Shown here piece after piece: positions 6,582 through 10,477 of a DNA stretch of 10,477 nt. Source of the stretch: Dictyocoela muelleri (Eukaryota > Microsporidia). The position numbers and the translations under genes are program-made. Positions within the stretch are counted from its first letter, which is position 1. Every line of letters starts with the position of its first letter. The stretch covers positions 1-10,477 of the forward strand of contig SDVU01000793.1 of assembly GCA_016256075.1 (NCBI GenBank). The letters run 5' to 3'. The notes beneath the pieces are model-generated. The model was not told the origin of the DNA. It searched no databases and was given only the letters and a program-made list of their open reading frames with translations.

Positions 6582-9500
6582 TTATTCATTAAAATAAATT
6601 TTATCCTTTTTAATATTAAAGTTAGTATTAACAATAGTAATGTAATAAATAGGCCTATATTCAACACAGATTAAATTTTTTTGTGAATAAGAAAAGAGTT
6701 GAAAATCATATGAATCACTAATAAAAATAGCATAATTATTATTAATATTTTGATTATTATTAATATTTTGATTATTATTAATATTTTGATTATCATTAAT
6801 ATTTTGATTATTATTAATATTTTGATTAATATTAATATTTTGATTATTAACTTTTTCCCCATCTTCATAAATAATAATATCTAAGATATTTTCATTTTCT
6901 GATTTTGAAGATAATTCTACTTCAAAATCAATTTTAGGAATAAAATCCAAATATATTTTCAATTCAGAATATCTACCCAAATCCTTATTATTCATCATCT
7001 TTAAAATTTCAAAAGGAATGTTGAGTTTTTCTATTTCATTAATTAATTTTAATGATAGACTTCTATCTTTTAAAATATTATCTTTAAAATAATCACCTTT
7101 TAAAATATTTTCGTTATAATAATCATTTTCTAAAATATTATCTTTATAATAATCACCTTTTAAAATATTTTCTTTATAATCAACTCCATCATTATCTAAA
7201 AATATTCTCAAGGGTGATTGGAAGATGGAAAATCCTTTACGAATTGCCAACAATATAAAAAAAGTATTTTTTGCAGCCATAGAATATCTTTTAATAATAG
7301 AAATTTTAAAAATAGCTGAAAATATTCTCAAATAATTATTTCTCAAGGAGGTATTCATTAATTTTTTATCAACAAGATCGTCTAATTTAATATTCACTTT
7401 TCGTATTTCAGGTATGTCAAATATTTCTAATAATTTCAAAATATTATGATAGTTGCTGTCAATTTCGATATTTTGAAATAAATAAGCCGCTTCTTTATAG
7501 TTCAAATAAAAATCAGAGGCAATTTTACCAAGAGCCGTTTGATTAAATTTAAACTTTTCGGGGTATTTATAAATTAGTTTTAAATCATTATTAAGTTTAT
7601 CATTATTAAATTTATCATTATTAAATTTATCATTATTAAATTTATCATTATTAAGTTTATCACCATTAAATTTATCATTATTAAATTTATCAATTATTCC
7701 TAAATCTGATTTATTTTCATCAGTTAATGATCTATTATCAATTAAATTACAAATAATAAGTTTTAAAATTGCATCTTTCAAAATTAAATCGCAATCTTCA
7801 TACTGTAAAAAAGTTAAAGTAAATTCAAACCATTCGCTAATTTCATCATAACTTGAAAACCGAGATGCATTAATATAATTTGCAATTGTCAAGGGTAATT
7901 TTGATATTATCGGTGTTTCATTTTTATTATAAAATAAGGATTTATATTGATTGTTTTTACTGATTAATAAACATTTACCTTTTTTAAATCTTCCAGCTCT
8001 ACCAAACATCTGACGAATAATTATTTCTGGTAGGCTTTCAATATAAAATCTTTCATTAACACTATTATCGTTATTATTGCCTTTATCGATATCGTTATTA
8101 TTGTCTTTATTGATATCGTTATTAATCTCATTTTTGATGTAATTATTAATATCTTTTTTGATATTGTTATTAATTTCTTTTTTGATATCGATATTTGTGT
8201 TGACCTTAATCTCAGTTCCGTGAATAATCACCACGTCTGCAGGTAAATTAACACCCCAAGCTAATGTTGAAGTAGATACCAAAATTTGTATTGCATGATT
8301 TCTGTATAAATTTTCTATCTTGTATCGTAAATTTTTCTGAAGACCAGCATGATGAATTGATATTCCATATTTCAAAAATTTGTCAAGTTCTTTATCGTTC
8401 AATTTTATGCCACTTTCATCCTCAATATAATTATTATATTTATCCTTATCTTTATTATCCTTTTTAAACTTTTTATTTTTTATCTGTCGTTGAACAACGC
8501 CGATTAATTCCTTTTCTTTAATACTATTTAAAATCAAATTAGCAACATTCATGGTCTCTTTTCTTGAGTTAACGAATATGATTATTGTATTATTTATATT
8601 ATCAATAACATTTTTAATTAATAAATCATTCAATGTTAATAACTCATCGTTAGTGTATGCAGAGCTGAAAGCAGTCATAATAAAATGATCATCATCAGTA
8701 TTTTTATTGAGTTTATTATTTTTATTGAGTTTATTATTTTTATTGAGTTTATTATTTTTATTGAGTTTATTATTTTTTCTGAGTTTATTATTTAAACATT
8801 CTTGCCGCTCTTGATCAACATCTTTAAATTCGAAATCTTCACCAATTTCTTTAATTTTAAATGTTGTTTGTGATTTTAACAAAAATAATTCATATTCAAT
8901 AGGAATTTCTCTGTAAGTTTCATCAAAATAAAAAAGATATTCTTTTTTTACTCGAAGAAAATTCGCAATATCGATGAAATTCGGAAGAGTTCCACTCATG
9001 GCAATTATTCTTATTTTTGATTTTTCAGTTTTTAAATCGTTTTTATTGATTGTATTTTTAAAAAGAGGATTATTGTCATTTAAATTACTTTCATTTAAAC
9101 TAGTTTCATTTAAACATCCTTTTAAACTACTTTCATTTAAACTACTTTTAAATGTATTACCATTTAAACTTCCTTCATTTAAATTCTTGTCAATTAAATT
9201 ATTTTTATAATTGATATGTGCAACTATAGACTCGACACACGCACCTCGTTTTTCATTTAAAATGTGAACTTCATCAATAATTAATAATTTGAAACTTTCA
9301 AATCCTTTTCTCAGAAGTAAATCAAATTTTTCAGGCGTCATAATAAGAATGTCTGTTTTCTCAATTTCTTTTTTTGATAAATGGTTATCACCAGTTAATA
9401 AATTAATTTTTAAGCTTTTGAAAATTTTTCTAAATTTTGTGTTAATTTCTGATGCCAAGGCTTTCATTGGTGCGAGATAAATACATCCAAGTGATGTTGA

Positions 9501-10340
9501 GTTTTGATTCAAAAGCATTTCATCCTTTTGGATATTTATTTTATCATCCTTTTGGATATTTATTTTATCATCCTTTTGGATGTTTATTTTATCATTTATG
9601 CATGAGATATTTTCTTTGTATGTTTCGTTTTTTTCGTATTCTTTTATTTTATTATTTATGCAATCACCTTCGATGCGTTCTTTTGATTCAGAAATTTTAA
9701 TTTTTATATTATTTTCAAAATCATCATTTTGTTTATAAATTTCTCGCATAATCCCAAAAGCTGCACAAATAGATTTTCCTGATCCTGTAGGTGCACAAAT
9801 TAAAACATTTTCATTTTTATAAAAAATATTTTTAAAAACATATTTTTGAATTGAATTGCATTTGAATGATGGACCAAGAAATGAAGATATGATATTTTTG
9901 TCTTTAAATGAAATTGAAGAATTAAGCTTTTTTGTTTTTACGGGAGGAATTTTTAAATAAATGTGATCGCCTCTGTCTTCTTCTTTTATGCTGTTATCAT
10001 TAATTAATTCATTATTTAAATCATTATTTAAATTAATATTAAATTTTAAATCATCATATAAATTATAGGGAATAACATAATCAGAATTAAAAATTCGACA
10101 AATATCTTCATCAGAAATTTTATTAATTATATCAAATAAATGTGGAGATTGAAGAATAATAGGCGTGATATTCTTAAGATCATTATAATTATCGCAATAT
10201 TTATTTTTTAAATAATTTCTAATCTTTCTTATATTTTTATTGAATTTTGTTAATTCATTAATTTCATTAGCAGTGAATATATTTTTTATTGTTTCAATGT
10301 GGATTGGTGTTAGATTTTGATATTTTGTTGAATTATTCAT
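6582..10340 (-). CDS. Ski2-like RNA helicase, Brr2/Slh1 (ASCC3) group, single cassette
   Basis: ATP-dependent 3'-5' RNA helicase. Relatives are Brr2 (unwinds U4/U6 in the spliceosome) and Slh1/ASCC3 (splits stalled ribosomes). Residue numbers here count from an upstream TTG; subtract 4 for the ATG. Motif I is APTGSGKS (187-194), Ia APMKALA (294-300), Ib TPEKFD (339-344), II DEVH (360-363), and III SGTLPN (453-458, Gly for the usual Ala). FLRV...FYFD (465-477) is typical of this group. Motif IV is IIFVNSR (591-597), then HHAGL (667-671), motif V STSTLAWGVNLPA (693-705) and VI QMFGRAGR (781-788). A winged helix follows (~800-925), then a Sec63 domain (~935-1256) with LGKIASDFYL and FQSPLRIF. 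All helicase motifs are present, so it should be active. Brr2 and Slh1 have two cassettes and about 2000 residues; this has one. DEVH leans toward Slh1/ASCC3, but the choice is open. Low-complexity insertions lie between the motifs. I chose the ATG at 10340, preceded by CCCTC, over the in-frame TTG at 10352. Confidence 0.95.
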   Translation of the reverse strand: MNNSTKYQNLTPIHIETIKNIFTANEINELTKFNKNIRKIRNYLKNKYCDNYNDLKNITPIILQSPHLFDIINKISDEDICRIFNSDYVIPYNLYDDLKFNINLNNDLNNELINDNSIKEEDRGDHIYLKIPPVKTKKLNSSISFKDKNIISSFLGPSFKCNSIQKYVFKNIFYKNENVLICAPTGSGKSICAAFGIMREIYKQNDDFENNIKIKISESKERIEGDCINNKIKEYEKNETYKENISCINDKINIQKDDKINIQKDDKINIQKDEMLLNQNSTSLGCIYLAPMKALASEINTKFRKIFKSLKINLLTGDNHLSKKEIEKTDILIMTPEKFDLLLRKGFESFKLLIIDEVHILNEKRGACVESIVAHINYKNNLIDKNLNEGSLNGNTFKSSLNESSLKGCLNETSLNESNLNDNNPLFKNTINKNDLKTEKSKIRIIAMSGTLPNFIDIANFLRVKKEYLFYFDETYREIPIEYELFLLKSQTTFKIKEIGEDFEFKDVDQERQECLNNKLRKNNKLNKNNKLNKNNKLNKNNKLNKNTDDDHFIMTAFSSAYTNDELLTLNDLLIKNVIDNINNTIIIFVNSRKETMNVANLILNSIKEKELIGVVQRQIKNKKFKKDNKDKDKYNNYIEDESGIKLNDKELDKFLKYGISIHHAGLQKNLRYKIENLYRNHAIQILVSTSTLAWGVNLPADVVIIHGTEIKVNTNIDIKKEINNNIKKDINNYIKNEINNDINKDNNNDIDKGNNNDNSVNERFYIESLPEIIIRQMFGRAGRFKKGKCLLISKNNQYKSLFYNKNETPIISKLPLTIANYINASRFSSYDEISEWFEFTLTFLQYEDCDLILKDAILKLIICNLIDNRSLTDENKSDLGIIDKFNNDKFNGDKLNNDKFNNDKFNNDKFNNDKLNNDLKLIYKYPEKFKFNQTALGKIASDFYLNYKEAAYLFQNIEIDSNYHNILKLLEIFDIPEIRKVNIKLDDLVDKKLMNTSLRNNYLRIFSAIFKISIIKRYSMAAKNTFFILLAIRKGFSIFQSPLRIFLDNDGVDYKENILKGDYYKDNILENDYYNENILKGDYFKDNILKDRSLSLKLINEIEKLNIPFEILKMMNNKDLGRYSELKIYLDFIPKIDFEVELSSKSENENILDIIIYEDGEKVNNQNININQNINNNQNINDNQNINNNQNINNNQNINNNYAIFISDSYDFQLFSYSQKNLICVEYRPIYYITIVNTNFNIKKDKIYFNE
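6735..6851 (-). repeat. In-frame 18-bp array coding Asn-Gln-Asn-Ile-Asn-Asn
   Basis: About six copies of an 18-bp unit (minus strand, NNQNIN), residues ~1168-1206, inserted in the C-terminal part of the Sec63 domain just before its last strands. All length changes keep the frame. Confidence 0.9.
7065..7178 (-). repeat. In-frame 30-bp array in the Sec63 domain
   Basis: Four imperfect copies of a 10-residue unit of the type YKENILKGDY (residues ~1059-1096), placed directly after the conserved FQSPLRIF helix. Units differ at several codons, so this array is older than the 15- and 18-bp ones. Confidence 0.88.
7584..7685 (-). repeat. In-frame 15-bp array coding NNDKF/L
   Basis: About seven copies of a 15-bp unit coding Asn-Asn-Asp-Lys-Phe or -Leu (residues ~890-923). 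It is inserted between the winged-helix region and the first Sec63 helices. Units are nearly identical in DNA, suggesting recent expansion. Confidence 0.9.
8058..8210 (-). repeat. Asn/Lys/Asp/Ile-rich insertion between motifs V and VI
   Basis: Residues ~715-765 are a degenerate repeat of the type KKEINNNIKKDINN. In relatives, motif V and motif VI are separated by a short loop; here about 50 extra residues lie between them. Confidence 0.8.
8700..8795 (-). repeat. In-frame 18-bp array coding NNKLNK
   Basis: About five near-identical 18-bp units (residues ~520-551) between motif III and motif IV, in the linker between the two RecA-like domains. The insertion is strongly basic (Lys-rich). Confidence 0.92.
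9069..9182 (-). repeat. Ser/Asn/Leu-rich in-frame repeat between motifs II and III
   Basis: Residues ~391-428 are built from short units of the type LNESSL and LNETSL, separating DEVH from SGTLPN by about 65 residues more than in relatives. The plus-strand frame over this region is only its shadow. Confidence 0.8.
9522..9590 (-). repeat. In-frame 24-bp array coding DDKINIQK
   Basis: About three near-perfect copies of a 24-bp unit (Asp-Asp-Lys-Ile-Asn-Ile-Gln-Lys, residues ~255-277), inside a wider low-complexity insertion of about 85 residues between motif I and motif Ia. Confidence 0.92.
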
Positions 10341-10348
10341 GAGGGTTT
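10341..10348 (-). promoter_or_regulatory. CCC-type motif directly upstream of the helicase ATG
   Basis: On the minus strand the bases before the ATG are AAACCCTC, a C cluster in otherwise nearly pure A/T. Microsporidian genes often carry a CCC- or GGG-like signal within a few bases of the start codon, and 5' leaders are very short. This supports the ATG at 10340 as the start. That it acts as a transcription or start signal here is inference. Confidence 0.5.
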
Positions 10349-10400
10349 TCAATTTATTTTTATAAAAATTTAAATTTGAATATAAAATAATAAAGATTAT

Positions 10401-10477
10401 TATATCTATATCTATATCTATATCTATATCTATATCTATATCTATATCTATATCTATATCTATATCTATATCTATAT
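10401..10477. repeat. Hexanucleotide microsatellite (TATATC)n at the window edge
   Basis: 77 bp of perfect TATATC repeat, nearly 13 units, running off the window. It begins about 60 bp upstream of the helicase ATG. On the minus strand it reads Ile-Asp repeatedly in the same frame as the helicase, without a stop. Confidence 0.98.

Noticed and set aside
6671-6868. 65-codon minus-strand Ile/Leu-rich frame resembling a membrane segment
   Set aside because: It is the second reading frame of the NNQNIN array inside the helicase; its hydrophobicity is a by-product of the repeat.
8974-9700. Three plus-strand frames of 63-82 codons
   Set aside because: They are antisense shadows of the helicase and consist mainly of its translated low-complexity repeats.

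Overview
The window is AT-rich, eukaryote-type DNA with one long intronless gene at its right end and about 6.5 kb of gene-poor DNA packed with decayed DNA transposons, short terminal-inverted-repeat elements and minisatellites. I infer a microsporidian with a transposon-expanded genome (a Hamiltosporidium-like layout would fit). The reasons are a compact single-cassette helicase swollen by Asn/Lys-rich repeats, a CCC-type motif directly upstream of the ATG, AATAAA 8 nt after the stop codon, standard codon use, and remnants of Tc1/mariner and ISXO2/Merlin transposases. The organism is inference, not proven.

Layout from left to right. 1-132: nothing recognisable. 133-430: first copy of a diverged ~300-bp repeat; its second copy is at 4018-4316. 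515-587 (minus): 73-nt tRNA-like remnant with pol III A and B boxes. 626-1400: non-autonomous inverted-repeat element whose ends are made of 17-bp tandem units, with an 8-bp minisatellite inside and a 7-bp flanking duplication. 1602-4017: Tc1/mariner-like element flanked by TA and ending in inverted arrays of a 22-bp unit. It carries a broken transposase on the minus strand, a duplicated internal segment and an inserted ~335-bp foldback. 4336-4360: perfect 11-bp hairpin. 4545-5340 (minus): decayed ISXO2-like (Merlin) transposase. 5901-6291: hAT-type MITE with a near-perfect 8-bp target duplication. 6306-6398: 21-bp tandem repeat. 6462-6515: 22-bp AT-rich direct repeat.

6582-10340 (minus) is the only convincing host gene: a Ski2-like RNA helicase of the Brr2/Slh1(ASCC3) group, 1252 aa from the ATG. 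It has one complete helicase cassette followed by a Sec63 domain, and low-complexity insertions at eight places between conserved motifs. The last 77 bp of the window, just upstream of the gene, are a perfect hexanucleotide microsatellite.

There is no operon-like cooperation between genes. The left two thirds are a transposon graveyard in which at least four DNA-transposon types (Tc1/mariner, Merlin, hAT MITE and an unclassified inverted-repeat element) have accumulated and partly nested. I found no CRISPR, defence or virus-type system.
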